A DNA stretch of 64,000 bases. Origin: Thalassia testudinum (Eukaryota > Streptophyta > Magnoliopsida > Alismatales > Hydrocharitaceae). The stretch covers positions 39,649,001 to 39,713,000 of the forward strand of contig JAZHRO010000055.1 of assembly GCA_037157565.1 (NCBI GenBank). The letters are read 5' to 3'. Positions 1 through 10,787 of the stretch are shown in pieces (within the stretch, counting starts at the first letter, position 1; the number at the start of each line of letters is the position of its first letter). The notes under the pieces were generated by a model. That model was not told the DNA's origin. It did not search any database and worked only from the letters and a program-made list of their open reading frames with translations. A program made the position numbers and the translations under genes.

Positions 1-962
1 TGCCACCCTACACCGACTCTTGTTAGGCCCACTGGGCAAATCGGGATAGTCGGGCGTGGGTACGCAGACTATTTTGAGGGATGAGACCCCTGTTTTGTTC
101 TGTGTTGTACGTTTGGGTGTACCCGCTAGTGGAAACGACTGACCGCATGCCAGTGCAGGGTAGCTACCCGTGCGTTTATCGCGCATGCCGTAGTCATCGC
201 TACGTCACGATAGTGACCTCGGGTTGGTAGACCGGGTGTAGGACTACCACAAGGGCTCTCCCGGCTAGGAGAGTGCTACATGTACATCCTACATCGCAGA
301 ATAAACTGTAATCAAGATTGTTCCCATAGGGAACAAGAGGATTAAGAAATGATGTGGATCCTTCCTAGAATAACCGAATCAGAATTACCTAGTTGAGATA
401 AATAGAAACGAATGAATATCTAATTGCAGAATTACCTTGTTGAGATAAATAGAAGTGAATGAATATCTAATTGCTTGTTTATTTTTATTAAATTGCATGT
501 AAATAGCTTAACTACCACTCTGCTTAGCGTTAGCTGACTACGGATTATATAACCATGTTCAGGTCAAATAGTTGAGCAGGTAGCACCACCGGCTGCAGAG
601 GGTGCTGGGCCCAGTCGAGCCTAGCCATAGCTGTTACTTTTTCGTTTCAAAGCTCCTTTTGTTGTAGTGAGTACCTTTAGCATGTATTAGCTATTCCTGC
701 TATATTTCTGTTCTATTTCTTTCTGTTCTAGTTGTGATGACTATGTATGTTGTACTCTTTCGCTTGAGGCATGTAATATTTTCGAGACTTCTCGTTCTGA
801 TTTCCATTATTGTTTCTTATTTATTTCTGCTTAGTTACATTGCATGTGTGGTTGTAGAATATTTTCTGCCTTTAGTTATTTCTTGTAGGACAACTGGGTC
901 TTGAGATTAGTTGAGGTGAGCTGATCTCAGGTCCTGTAGGGAGTTAGGATCAGGTCGTAACA
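1..962 (+). repeat. 5' LTR (3'-most 962 bp) of the Tekay-like element
   Basis: This aligns along its length with 7774-8697, the end of the 3' LTR, and ends in AACA four bases before the primer binding site. The window therefore begins inside the LTR. It carries a 47-bp tandem duplication (381-474) that is single in the 3' copy. CpG and CHG sites differ between the two LTRs mainly by transitions. Confidence 0.88.
381..474 (+). repeat. 47-bp tandem duplication in 5' LTR
   Basis: Two adjacent 47-bp units (381-427 and 428-474) differ at a few positions. The corresponding 3' LTR region near 8160-8210 has one unit, so the duplication arose after insertion or in only one LTR. Confidence 0.75.
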
Positions 963-966
963 AAGA

Positions 967-980
967 TGGTATCAGAGCAA
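967..980 (+). promoter_or_regulatory. Primer binding site, initiator-Met tRNA type
   Basis: TGGTATCAGAGC sits five bases after the 5' LTR end. This is the standard plant retrotransposon site complementary to the 3' end of initiator-methionine tRNA, where minus-strand DNA synthesis starts. Confidence 0.88.
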
Positions 981-1150
981 GGTCGTCCCGAGAAATGAAC
1001 CAAATGGTCTGAAAGTAACCACTCATGTACATATAGCTAGGATAGCTATCACAACGTATTGCTTTAATTTTTGCTCCCGAGTCTTATTTCTTTATGGAAC
1101 CTGGTATCGTTGATAGTTCCTGTTCTTTCTCTTTTATCTCCTTGTAAGAG

Positions 1151-2440
1151 ATGCCTCATCGAGGAGTTCTTGAGGCAGGCTGCAGACATGGCCGTGGGTG
1201 GGGTCGTAGGGGTGGACATACCAGACCTGAGGCACCAGTCAACCCACCCCTCCTAGGCATCCAGGCCCAGGATCTCGCCCACCTAATTCGGGACATAGTA
1301 CGGGAGGAGCTCTAGCAACCTCCTCCTCAGCCACCCCTCCCTAAGGACGTGAAGGGAGAGTCCTCTGTGAGATAGGGGAGCCGCCGCAGTGCTAGACGAG
1401 CTGGAGGGGGAGGGGGTGATCCTCCACCACCCTTAGACACTTCTGAGCACGAGCCCTCCTTGCCTATAGGCGTGCCTGTACCCCTGTTGCAGCTCCAGCA
1501 TGAGCTATTTGGCCAGTTTCGGAAGTTGAAGCCCCCCTCCTTCAAAGGGGATGAGAGCTCGTTTGAGGTAGAGGATTGGCTAGAGCAGATAGAGAAGGTT
1601 TTTGACACGCTCCACCCTCCTGCAAAATGCCGCGTGGCCTTTGCGACGTACCAGTTGGAGAGTGCAGCCCACCGGTGGTGGAGGGCAGTCAAGAGACAGG
1701 AGGGGAGAGAGTCGTCGTAGGACCGGTTCGTGGCACTCTTCTGTGAGCAGTACTTCCCACAGACCTAGTAGGACCAGAGGAGGCAAGAGTTCCACACTCT
1801 CCGCCAGGGGGCAATGACAGTTAGCGCATACCGTACACATTTCCTGGAGCTGTCACGCTCCGCCCTGACGGCTGCGTCTACAGAGGAGAAGTGCCTATGG
1901 AGTTTACTGAGGGCCTCTATTCTGCTATTTGGGGATATGTCAAACCCCTGAAGTTACCCATTTTCTCTCGCATGGTCGAGGTGGCCATGACCTATGAGGA
2001 GACCAACCCGACCATGCAAGACACTAATGGAGGACAGAAGAGGCCCTACCAGCTGGAGTACTCATAGGGCTATTGGGAGAGGAGGCACATGACACCTGCA
2101 GCGGAGTTGTCTCGCTCTGTGGGGGCATCAATGGCCTTTGGGGGCCCCAGACAAGGGCCAACTGACAGCACCGGACCCCTGCCCAATCACCAGTAGGGAC
2201 TGACTGAGGGAGGAGGTCATGCCCCTCTCTGTTACCAGTGTGCCTAGCTGGGCCACATAAGGAAGAACTACCCATCTAGGGCCAGAGCACAGCAGATGCT
2301 TCCAGCACCGAGCACTGGAGGTTGATCTGGCGGCCGCGGTTACTAGGCACGAGGAGGAGGACAGTAGTCACGAGGAGGGTACCGGCCAACTGTTGCTCAC
2401 TCAACCCAGAGCGTGGCCACTTTTTCTGCACCCAGGGCTG
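1151..2440 (+). pseudogene. gag: Tekay-type gag polyprotein (broken)
   Basis: Gag forms the retrotransposon particle and packages RNA. The reading frame opens at 1151 with a basic Arg/Gly-rich N-terminus. The conserved retrotransposon gag core is at about 1500-1860 (KPPSFKG, the EDWL-type motif and a WW pair around the capsid homology region). A CX2CX4HX4C zinc knuckle lies at 2230-2271, but it has an internal TAG and its last Cys is Tyr (TGC to TAC). Stops at about 1313, 1718, 1768, 1771 and 2245 fall where Gln or Trp codons are expected. The frame also shifts near 1870-1900. Gag runs into protease without a clear boundary, as in Tekay gag-pol fusions. Confidence 0.82.
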
Positions 2441-2444
2441 ACGG

Positions 2445-2890
2445 GCGTGTCAACGCCTTAACTCACAGAGACACCAGAGCTTCAGGCTCCGTGGTGGCAG
2501 GTATGGTTCCAGTTTCCGGCAGACTTGTTTACGTACTTTTTTTATTCTGGTGCCACACATTCTTTTGTTGCCACAAGTTTTGCCGTCAGTTTGGGCCTGA
2601 GTAGCGTATTGTTAGAGGTTTCGTTCCTGATTAAAGGCCTAGGTAGACGGTTGTTTATCTCAGAGGAGGTCTTCACAGACTACGAGGTCGCTATAGGGGA
2701 CACAGTCTTCCTGCTGACCTAATCGTGATCCTGATGGAGGACTTTGGCGTGATCCTAGGAATGGACTGGTTGTCTTCCTATAACACCCTAGTGGAATATT
2801 TTGGGAGGAAGATCGTCTTCTCCATACCGGAGTTGCCTCCCTTTGAGTTTCACTACCAGCCAATAGACAGAGGTTTCAGGTACATCTCCG
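2445..2890 (+). pseudogene. Retropepsin-like aspartic protease domain (broken)
   Basis: The protease would cleave the gag-pol polyprotein. The frame near 2525-2722 shows the active-site block as YSGATHSF, where Ty3/gypsy elements have DSGATHSF. The catalytic Asp codon at 2543-2545 reads TAT (Tyr), so the enzyme would be dead. The downstream conserved block, VILGMDWL, is intact in sequence at about 2746-2772 but in another frame. A stop near 2720 separates the two. The domain sits directly between gag and RT, as expected. Confidence 0.75.
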
Positions 2891-2899
2891 TACTTCAGG

Positions 2900-3640
2900 C
2901 AGCGAAGCTCCTGAGTCAGGGGTGTATGGGCTTCTTAGCTTGTGTTGTAGCAGAGCCTAGCTCTGTGGTCGACTTACAGAGTATCCTGGTGGTCTGCGAG
3001 TACCCTGACATCTTTCCAGAGGAGCTGCCAGGACTACCGCCTAAGCGTGAGATCAAGTTTAAGATCTCACTAGTACCGGGGACCAACCTCATCTCTACTG
3101 CACCATACAGGATGGCCTCACTTAAGCTACGAGGGCTCAAGTCTCAGTTACTGAATCTGTTGGAGAAGGGCTTTTTGAGGTCCAGTGCATTCCCGTGGGG
3201 AGCCCCTATGTTATTCGTGAAGAAAAGGGACGGTACCCTTTGGCTTTGTGTTGACTACAGGCAGTTCAATCGAGTCACCGTCAAGAACAAGTATCCGCTG
3301 CCTCGTATCGATGACCTCTTCGACCAGTTGAGAGACGCCACAGTGCTCTCCAAGATAGACATGAGGTCAGGTTTCCATTAGCTGAGGATCACGGAGACCG
3401 TCGTCTCCAAAACAGCCTTCCGTACTCGATATGAGCACTACGAGTTCTTGGTCATGCCGTTTGGGCTAACAACGCCCCTGCTACTTTCATGGATCTGATG
3501 AACCGTGCTTTTATGTCATACCTAGCCCAGTTTGTGGTGGTCTTCATTGACGACATACTAGTCTACTCTCAAGATCAGTTACAACATGAAAGCATCTACA
3601 TATGGTCCTAAATACATTGAGACGACGTAGGCTGTATACC
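2900..3640 (+). pseudogene. Ty3/gypsy reverse transcriptase domain (broken)
   Basis: This is the RNA-dependent DNA polymerase that makes element cDNA. Visible blocks in order are the [14 protein letters not shown] linker, PYRMA, the FVKKRDGT block, the [19 protein letters not shown] block and the FIDD catalytic box (3543-3554, the family's FxDD). An Arg in the usual MRLC/LRLC block reads Trp (CGG to TGG). A stop follows GFH at 3379-3381 where Gln is expected. One base is missing near 3468-3475, in the GLTNAPATF block. Catalytic aspartates are still encoded but cannot be reached in one frame. Confidence 0.88.
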
Positions 3641-3849
3641 AAGTACAGCAAGTGAAAGTTCTGGTTGAGCTAGGTGACCTTCTTAAGCCACGTGATTTCA
3701 GGAGATGAATTGGTTGTGGATCCAGCTAAGGTCAAGCCATACTCAAATGGGAGAGGCCACAAACAGTGATAGAGATGCGCAACTTTCTGGGACTAGCAGG
3801 CTACTACTGGCAGTTTATTAGGGGGTTTTCTCAGATCACGCATCCTATG

Positions 3850-4330
3850 GCCCAACTGACCCGGAAGGACATGCCATTCACCTGGACAGACGAGTGTGAG
3901 TCGTGCTTTCGGGAGTTGAAGGAGTGACTGACTTCAGCTCCTGTACTCACCATCCCAGATAGCAGTGCAGGTTTATGGTTTACACTGACGCCTCGTTGTA
4001 GGGGTTGAGTGGTGTGCTCATGCAGTGGGGCCATGTTATCGGTTACGCTTCACAGCAACTAAAGCCCCTTGAGCATAACTACCCCACCCATGACTTAGAG
4101 CTGGCAACAGTTGTCGTCATGCTGAAAACATGGAGGCACTACTTGTACAGTGAGACGTTTGAGATCTTCACGGATCATAAGAGCCTTAGGTACCTGTTTG
4201 ATCAGAAGGAGCTCAACATGAGATAGAGGCGTTGGTTAGAGCTCCTGAAGGACTACGATTGCAACATCTCCTACCACCCAGGGAAGGCCAATGTGGTGGC
4301 CAATGCCTTGAGTCGGAAGGCGCCTAGCCA
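3850..4330 (+). pseudogene. RNase H domain of gypsy pol (broken)
   Basis: RNase H removes the RNA template during reverse transcription. The sequence shows FTWTDE, a DASL block followed by TAG (Gln expected), then the [20 protein letters not shown] block and the [12 protein letters not shown] block at 4030-4200. A stop after LNMR (about 4224) again replaces an expected Gln codon. The tail reads [16 protein letters not shown], the standard end of the gypsy RNase H before integrase. The acidic catalytic residues remain recognisable. The domain lies between RT and integrase as in all Ty3/gypsy elements. Confidence 0.85.
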
Positions 4331-4439
4331 CTTGACTAGTTTACAGGCATAGAGTTGGAGACTCATGGAGGAGGTGGCCAGTTGGCGACCCCAGGTGTCA
4401 CGAGGGTACTTCGGAGCAGTGACAGTGACGCCTTAGGCA

Positions 4440-5240
4440 TGACTAGAGCAGATAGATCGTATCATTACAGGGCAGATGGCTGATCCATATTTGCAGACAC
4501 TACAGGACAGGGTGTTAACAGGGGACCCAGGAGATTATTCTTTCTCTAACGAGATACTACGTTTGAGGGGACGTTTATGCGTTCCTAGAGATGAGGAGCT
4601 GTTGAGAGAGCTCCTGACTGAGGCACACTGGTCAAGGTTCGCCATACATCCCAGGGACACAAAGATGCATCACGATCTGCAACACGACTTCTGGTGGAGG
4701 GGAATGAAGTGGGATGTATGTCAGCAGGTGAAGGCCGAGCACCAGAGGACTGCAAGGCCACTACAGCCACTTCCTGTACCAGAGTAGGAGTGGGAGAGTA
4801 TCACCAAGGACCTAGTAGTGGGGCTACCGGTTACACAGCGAGGACATGACGTAGTTTGGGTGATAGTAGACAGGTTGACAAAGACGATGCGGTTCCTACC
4901 GATCCGAGTCACCTTTGCGCCAGCACAGCTAACAGAGCGAGACATCAGAGATGTGGTGCACCATCACAGAGTCCCTCGCAAGATCGTATCCGACAGAGAT
5001 ACTCGCTTCACTTCCTAGTTCTAGGCAGTGTTTCAGTAGGCCTTGGGGACTTATTTGAGGTTTAGTACCGCTTACCACCCCTAGACCGATGGGTAATAGG
5101 AGCGCACCATACAGACACTCGAGGACCTCCTATGAGCTTGTGTACTAGACTGAAGCAGCTCTTGGGAGGAGCATTTGCCCCTGGCAGAGTTTGTATACAA
5201 CAACAACTACCATTCGAGCATCAGCATGGCACCTTACGAG
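4440..5240 (+). pseudogene. Integrase, zinc and DDE core (broken)
   Basis: Integrase inserts the cDNA into the host genome. The HHCC zinc domain near 4600-4760 keeps the two His (EAH and the later IHP) and the WWRGMK block. It then jumps directly into CQQVKAEHQR, so the segment carrying the first Cys is deleted. The catalytic core reads KDLVVGLP, VWVIVDRLTK and IVSDRDTRF, with the two Asp still present. The Glu box follows a run of stops near 5080-5105 (TAG, TAA, TAG at expected Gln codons). Further TAG codons near 5018-5024 fit Gln and Trp positions. Confidence 0.85.
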
Positions 5241-5879
5241 GCTCTGTACGGGAGGAAGTGTACTGCACCCTTGAGTTGGGTCGAGGTGGGGACCAAGTGG
5301 GAGGCTGGTCTTAGGCTGATCTGTCAGAGTCAGGAGGTGATAAGGCAGATTCACAGACAACTCTATACTGTCCGAAGTAGGCAAAAGAGCTACGCTGATA
5401 GGAAGCGGAGAGAGGTACAGTTCGAGGTTGGGGATCACGTCTTCCTCTGTGTTTCACCCATGAAGGGCTTGTAGCATTTTGGGGTGAAAGTAAAGCTTGT
5501 GCCAAGGTTTGTGGGGCCCTTTGAGGTCTTGGAGCGGGTAGGACCCATTTCTTACCAACTTGCCCTTTCTCCCTAACTTTCTGGAGTGCACAACGTGTTC
5601 CATGTGTCCAACCTTAGGAAGTACATCGCCGATCCCAGCCATGTTCTGAGCCACGAGAGCATCGAGGTGGGAGATGACTTGACTTATCCTAAGAGGCCAG
5701 TGTAGATACTAGACAGAGCCGTCTAGAGTCTGAGACGGAAGGAGGTGCCACTAGTGAAGGTCCTGAGGAGAAGCCAACAGTATGAGGAGGTGACATGGGA
5801 GCCCAAGGCAGTAATGCAAGAATAGTACCTGAAGCTTTTTGAGGGTACGCCGCTTTTGACCTACTTTGATCCTCTTTAA
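5240..5879 (+). pseudogene. Integrase C-terminus and chromodomain-like tail
   Basis: The region starts with the GPY/F-type integrase C-terminus: YADRKRREVQFEVGDHVFL, a stop after MKGL where Gln is expected, then KLVPRFVGPFEVL. Next comes HNVFHVSNLRKYIADPSH and a chromodomain-like segment ending KVLRRSQQYEEVTWEP with a final EYLKLF-type motif. Chromodomain tails bind modified histones and direct chromoviruses to heterochromatin (family knowledge). The last codons reach the TAA at 5877-5879. The frame holds several TAG codons. It confirms assignment to a chromovirus of Del/Tekay type. Confidence 0.8.
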
Positions 5880-6544
5880 GTTTGTTATGCGCTTTTACAT
5901 TCATTTCCGCACCCTAGTTAGCTTAATTTTCGGGGATGAAACTTCCTTTAAGTTTGTTATGTTGAAATGACCTTTCCCAAGGGTCGTTCAAGGTTTTCCC
6001 GAAAGGGTAGGGGTGTAAGTGTAATTTTAAACCCCCTGGGTTTAAGTTTGTGGGCTTTTCAGGAAAGAGGAAACTTCGCAGGGGAGATCTCACAATTTTT
6101 CTCTCTCTCTCTTCCCAGACAGCATACCCACGCACACACCCATGCATTCCCGCCCCCCTCACCAAACCCTCACCCTCTCCATCTCCACACCACCACCACC
6201 AGCTTCACCTTCACTCCTCCACCACCATTACCACTGACAACCTCCCTTCCTCTTCCCTGTCCCCTTGAAGCCACAAGTAGGGGAAGGAAGGGAGCTCGAG
6301 ATGGAGGAGGAGAGAGGGAGAAGTATGGACAAGGGAGAGGGAGAGTGAGGAGCTCGGAGGAGCTCAGGAGAGAGAATGTGAGAGGGCGAGGGGAGGAGCC
6401 GGAGGTGCGACAAGGAGCTCGAAGGAGCTCGAGAGAGGAGGTGCGACCTCTTGCAGCTGCGGTCCTACGAGTGGAGGGTCGCGTGGGGAGAAGGCTCGCG
6501 AGGCGTACTGCAGAAACATTCTTTTGCAATATCGGACCTTCTAG

Positions 6545-6935
6545 GACGCTATCCAGACGTCTAAAGGAGCCTTAGGACGTCCGAAACTGGCACCGAACGT
6601 CTGACAGCACACAGAGTGCTAAGGTATGTGCTTTGTATGCACCTGTATGCACATACGTAATTTCTTTACATGTTGCTTTTAAACTTGCGCGTGCATGCGC
6701 AGATACGAGATGTTGGAAAGGCACATGGCATGCCTTTTGAGGTGCTTTAGGACATCTGGATGTCTCTACAGACGTCTGATAACCATCTCAAACGTCTGGG
6801 TGCACTAACAGATGTCTGGAAGGACCCCAGGATAGCTGTGAGGGGTTCAAGACATTTGAGATCAGAGCAAGGAAACAAGGTGAGCCTCTGTGGTCGTCTA
6901 AGACGTCTGGGTCTAGTCCTAGATGTCTGATTTTA
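6545..6935 (+). repeat. Cluster of CCAGACGTCTGG-type palindromic motifs (Tekay U3)
   Basis: About ten exact or one-to-two-base variants of the AGACGTCTG motif occur in under 400 bp, spaced irregularly. Variants such as GACATC or GATGTC are what CpG deamination of GACGTC would give. The same motif clusters occur in the U3 of the Sirevirus-like LTRs in this window. The ACGT core resembles plant bZIP binding sites; function is inferred only. Confidence 0.7.
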
Positions 6936-7640
6936 GTCAGAGTACACGTTTTTGGCCTATTTAGGGTAGGGTCCCAATGGACTCGATTTTGTGCAAACGA
7001 AGTATCGTTGGTTTCAGTTCAGAGTTTTCTACGTGTTGTGTCACTCGTATACTTTTGAACTCATTTGATGTGATTTGGTCAATTGTATAGGTCTCCAGCT
7101 AGTAGAGTATACGGGGCTCGCGGAGATGACGGGATATGTGATTCGAGCCCCATTCCACCTGTGTATCCCAGTAGAGTGGTATATCTCAATATTATGAATT
7201 AATTAATCAAGTGCATGCTATCTTAGAATGAATTGATTGAACCCTAGGATATGAAATGAACCCTAGGGTAGAATTGAGTGAATGAACATTGCTTAAGCCA
7301 CACGGTCTATTATGAAATGCATGTTAGAACCCTTAATGCTAGAAATGAATAGTTAAATGAAATGATGCTAATTTCAGTTGTTAAATCACGAGCTACCTGT
7401 TATATGGTTAAGATCCGAGATGTGAACAACGAGATATACATGTCGTGAAATGAAATGAAATGAATACAATACATGAACCCTACGGAGAACTAGAAGAGAA
7501 ACTCACGTATACAGAACGAATATCGTATGTAGGAGGGAAGTGAGCTGGCCCTCGAGTACACTGTACCAAGGAGAGCAATTTTCCCTTTTGCATAGAAAGT
7601 CAGCTGGCCCTTATGTACGCGGTACCGAGGAGAGCTACCG

Positions 7641-7795
7641 TTACTTTAGTGTAGGGGGGAGCCAGCCGCCCTTGGGTTGAGACCCCAGGTTAAGAATGGC
7701 CCCCTACACCAACTCTTGTTACCTTAGTGTAGGGGGGGTGGCTAGCTGCCCCATGGGGCCCAGGGTTAGGACTGGCCACACTACACCAACTCTTG
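7641..7795 (+). repeat. Two ~78-bp tandem units in the LTR
   Basis: Units 7641-7718 and 7719-7795 both run from a TTAC(T/C)TTAGTGTAGGG start to CTACACCAACTCTTG. The solo LTR on the minus strand has a comparable pair between about 32660 and 32845, so the duplication is an old feature of the LTR family. Confidence 0.7.
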
Positions 7796-8697
7796 TTAGG
7801 CTCACTGGGCAAACCAGGATAGTTCAGCGAGGGTACGTAGACTGTTTTAAGGGGCGAGACCCTTGTTCTGAGAGGGCAAGGCCCTATTTTGTTCTATGTT
7901 GTACATAAGCGTTGACTCACTAGCGGAAACGACTGACCGCATGCCAGTGCGAGGTAGCTACCCGTGTCGTAGTCACTACTACATCACGATCGTGACCTCA
8001 AGGTGGTAGACCAGGTGTAGGACTACCATGGGGGCTCTCCCGGCTAGGAGAGTGCCACGTGTATATCCTAAATCGCGGAATAAACTACAATCAAGATCAT
8101 TCCCTTAGGGAACAAGAGGATTAAGAAATGATGTGGATCCTTACTAGAATAATCGAACCAAAAACACCTAGTTGAGATAAATGGAAATGAATGAATAGTT
8201 AATTGCTTATTTCTTTTTGTTAAATTGCATGTAAATAGCTTAACCACCACTCTACTCAACATTAGCTAACTACAGATTATATAACCATGTTCAAGCAAGT
8301 GAGTTAAGCAGCCAACGCCACCGGCTGCAGAGGATATTAGGCCCAGCTGAGTCCAACCATAGTTGTTACTTTTCTGTTTCAAAGCTCTTTTTGTAGTAGT
8401 GAGTACCTTTAGCATGTATTAGTTGTTCCTACTATATTTCTATTCTATTTCTTTCTGTTCTAGTTGTGATGGCTGTGTATGTTGTAGTACTCTTCCGCTT
8501 GAGGCATGTAATATTTTTGAGCCTTCTCGTTCTGATTTCCATTACTGTCTCTTATTTATTTCTGCCTAGTTACATTGCATGTGTGATTGTAGAATGCTTT
8601 CTACTTTTGGTTATTTCTCGTTGGACAACTAGGTTTTGGGATTAGTCGAGGCGAGCTGATCTTGGGGCCTGTAGGGAGCTGGAATCAGTTCATAACA

Positions 8698-8986
8698 CAA
8701 ATGTGTGTTTTTGCAACAGTTAAAATAATAACTGCTACCTAATCCCAATTCTAACTCCCCCAGCAAAACTTGAGAAGGCGCGATTGTCAAATGCGCTTTT
8801 GCAACGATTTACATAATAACCGTTACTAATTGTCGGAATGTGGTGACAATGTTTATGCTACTCATTGCCAACGTATAATTGGCTGATATGTTGGGCATGA
8901 ACTAAGGCACGCAGGAGATGAAATATTTGACAATTCGCAAGGGGTTTTAGTTTTAATCATTGACAATTCCAAATGAGATGGTGTTG
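8698..8986. other. DNA-transposon-like flank, left half
   Basis: Non-coding sequence with two similar blocks, GCAACAGTTAAAATAATAAC and GCAACGATTTACATAATAAC, plus repeats of a TTGACAAT type. The same kind of repeats continues at 14617-14822, across the Sirevirus-like insertion. Spaced subterminal repeats suggest the end of a DNA transposon, but no terminal inverted repeat was identified. Confidence 0.35.
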
Positions 8987-9375
8987 TGTTGGTGTAAGGG
9001 CACCACGATCATTAATTTTGATGATAACAAAACACTTATTTAATATTGCAATTTGAGTTTACGAGTTTGAGGAAAATTGCAAATAGATACAAGTGTGAAG
9101 AAGCTTAAGCTCGCATCCATGGTGGATTGGAGGAGCTTGTTGGAGGAGAAGGAGCTTCGCGTGGAGAGAGAGCTTGAAGAAGATGAAGAATAGGATAGAA
9201 GTTCATTCTATTCTTGTATTTTGTCTTTGTATTTGTATCTTTTAGTTCTTTGCTTAGATCATTTCTTAAAGAGCTTCAAAATAACAAAATAGTAGTCCTA
9301 GGATCACTTACTCAACCCTACGTTACTTAGACATCGCAGAGAACTTAGAAAATCAAAATAGGTTTCAAACAGCCT

Positions 9376-9970
9376 GATCAGACGTCCAATCTGAACATCA
9401 GACGTCTGATCTTAGACTTTAAGACATTTGATTGTTTGATCAGACATCCAAACACTTAGCCTGGACTTTGTGCTCTCTGTCTGTTGATTGCAGACGACCA
9501 GCCCTTAGTCCAGACATCATAGAAGATGTCTAATGACCTTGCCAGACGTCCAACTAGAGGACCGTTAGCTTAAGAAATCTAATCATTGAGAATTAACCCT
9601 TAATATGACTGACATTCACTTTCAGACATCCGTAGTATATCCCAGACGTCTGGGATATACTACGTTATAGCAGTTTAAACCTCGGGAAATCTATTCCCGT
9701 AGTGATTTATGTTTCCAAATGTCCAAACCTAGTGCCAGACGTCCGATCTATCGTCTGTGCAACTTACCCTAGAACCCTATTTCAATCTTGACAGAACAGG
9801 AAGGAAACCCAATTAGAATTAGACATCTGATTAATTTCTTAGACATCTTAAAAATCTTTTTTAGATGTCCATCTTGATCTAACCCAATCCAGATCTTCTA
9901 CTTTTTTAGATTAGACGACCAATTCCTAGATCAGATGATAGCCCAGACGTCTGATAATAGATTCAGACAT
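9376..9970 (+). repeat. AGACGTCTG palindrome cluster in copia U3
   Basis: More than a dozen copies of CAGACGTC(T/C)(G/A) or its C-to-T / G-to-A decayed forms, all upstream of the TATA box at 10083. The equivalent cluster in the 3' LTR (13200-13830) is more decayed. Confidence 0.72.
9631..9664. repeat. 34-bp perfect palindrome
   Basis: Seventeen bases (9631-9647) are followed immediately by their exact reverse complement (9648-9664), with the GACGTC core at the centre. The other LTR has only the short core at the matching position (about 13455-13480), so the long palindrome is specific to this copy. Confidence 0.9.
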
Positions 9971-10082
9971 CTACTAGCCCTGTTAGAATCATAAATAACC
10001 CTGATTTGCTTGGGATTATTCCCAACAGCTATAGAAGCCTTCCAACGGCTAGAAAAGGCTTTTAAACCCTTCTTAGGGCCTT

Positions 10083-10090
10083 TATAAATA
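10083..10090 (+). promoter_or_regulatory. LTR TATA box
   Basis: TATAAATA within the conserved context CTTTATAAATAGAGG. The 3' LTR has the same box at 13957-13964. Confidence 0.65.
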
Positions 10091-10736
10091 GAGGAGAACC
10101 CTTCCCTTGCAATACACACCTAGAAAACACTATTTCCACTCCTATTGTGAACAAGAGAAGAAAGGAATCATTTAGAAGTGATATTGTTCTCCAAATCCTT
10201 GTCCACATTCTTGAGAGCTTCATCTTCGCTGCACACCCACTCTCCCATCCTCACATTCGAGAGCACCGTTTGTGCCCTTGTGTGGTTCACGCACTTCGCG
10301 TCAATAGCCGACACACTTCTATCAAAGGGAAGTTTCTATTGCCTATAGTAGCTAGTTTTAAATATTTACTTTGCCTTCAGGATTGTGTATTATTGTCTTT
10401 GGTTAGGTATTCGCCTTGCGAATTCCCATCTCCCTTGCAAGAGAAAATACTCCTCGTGAAGAGGAGGGGTTTGAGATTATGCTACTCGGGTTCAAAGTAG
10501 CGTGGTTGTAAGAGGTTGAGTCACCCTCATTTTAAGTTACTTGGGTAGTGGATTCGATCGACTAGTCGATCGAAAAATCCTAAACCGAGTGGTTTAGTGA
10601 CAATTTTTACCCGGGTTTGGGTTTCCACCTAAAAATACCTTGTGCACTTGTGATTGCATTCTTTTGTGAGATTGATTATTTATATTTCCACTTCATTTAT
10701 CACGCAAATCTCACCCCTTTCGACAGAACCCACATT

Positions 10737-10750
10737 TGGTATCAGAGCAA
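10737..10750 (+). promoter_or_regulatory. Primer binding site, initiator-Met tRNA type
   Basis: TGGTATCAGAGC starts two bases after the 5' LTR end at 10734. Confidence 0.88.
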
Positions 10751-10787
10751 GTCTTGCACATCGACATTATAACCCGGCAAGGATCCA

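Larger units (their letters stand above)
1..8697 (+). mobile_element. Tekay/Del-like Ty3-gypsy retrotransposon, 5' end cut
   Basis: Nearly complete chromovirus-type LTR retrotransposon. The order seen is 5' LTR (last 962 bp only), iMet-type primer binding site, gag, protease, RT, RNase H, integrase, chromodomain-like tail, then a 2.74 kb 3' LTR. Domain order with integrase last is the Ty3/gypsy arrangement. The long LTRs, the iMet primer site and the integrase tail match the Del/Tekay clade of chromoviruses. Every coding domain carries stops or frameshifts, so it is inactive. The left target duplication lies outside the window, so the insertion cannot be dated or bounded from both sides. Confidence 0.9.
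5955..8697 (+). repeat. 3' LTR of the Tekay-like element (2.74 kb)
   Basis: It starts TGTTATG just after a decayed 3' polypurine region (TTTTCGGGGATGAAA near 5929-5943) and ends CATAACA. The start is supported by the solo LTR at 31765-34481, whose minus strand starts TGTTACG and which has target duplications. The U3 part holds pyrimidine-rich and GA-rich tracts (6100-6480), then a cluster of GACGTC-type palindromes (6550-6935). Two direct repeats lie at 7641-7795. ORFs reading through the GA/CT tracts (for example 5967-6575) are composition artefacts. Confidence 0.85.
8987..10734 (+). repeat. 5' LTR of the first Sirevirus-like element
   Basis: Matches 12832-14616 along its length. The U3 carries many AGACGTCTG-type motifs (about 9376-9970), then a TATA box TATAAATA at 10083-10090. 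The ORF-like stretch at 10147-10500 lies downstream of TATA inside the LTR and is not a gene. Includes a 34-bp perfect palindrome at 9631-9664. Confidence 0.88.

Noticed and set aside
5967..6575. 202-codon ORF on the plus strand
   Set aside because: It spans CT-rich and GA-rich tracts of the Tekay 3' LTR, with an open frame on the other strand too; composition artefact.
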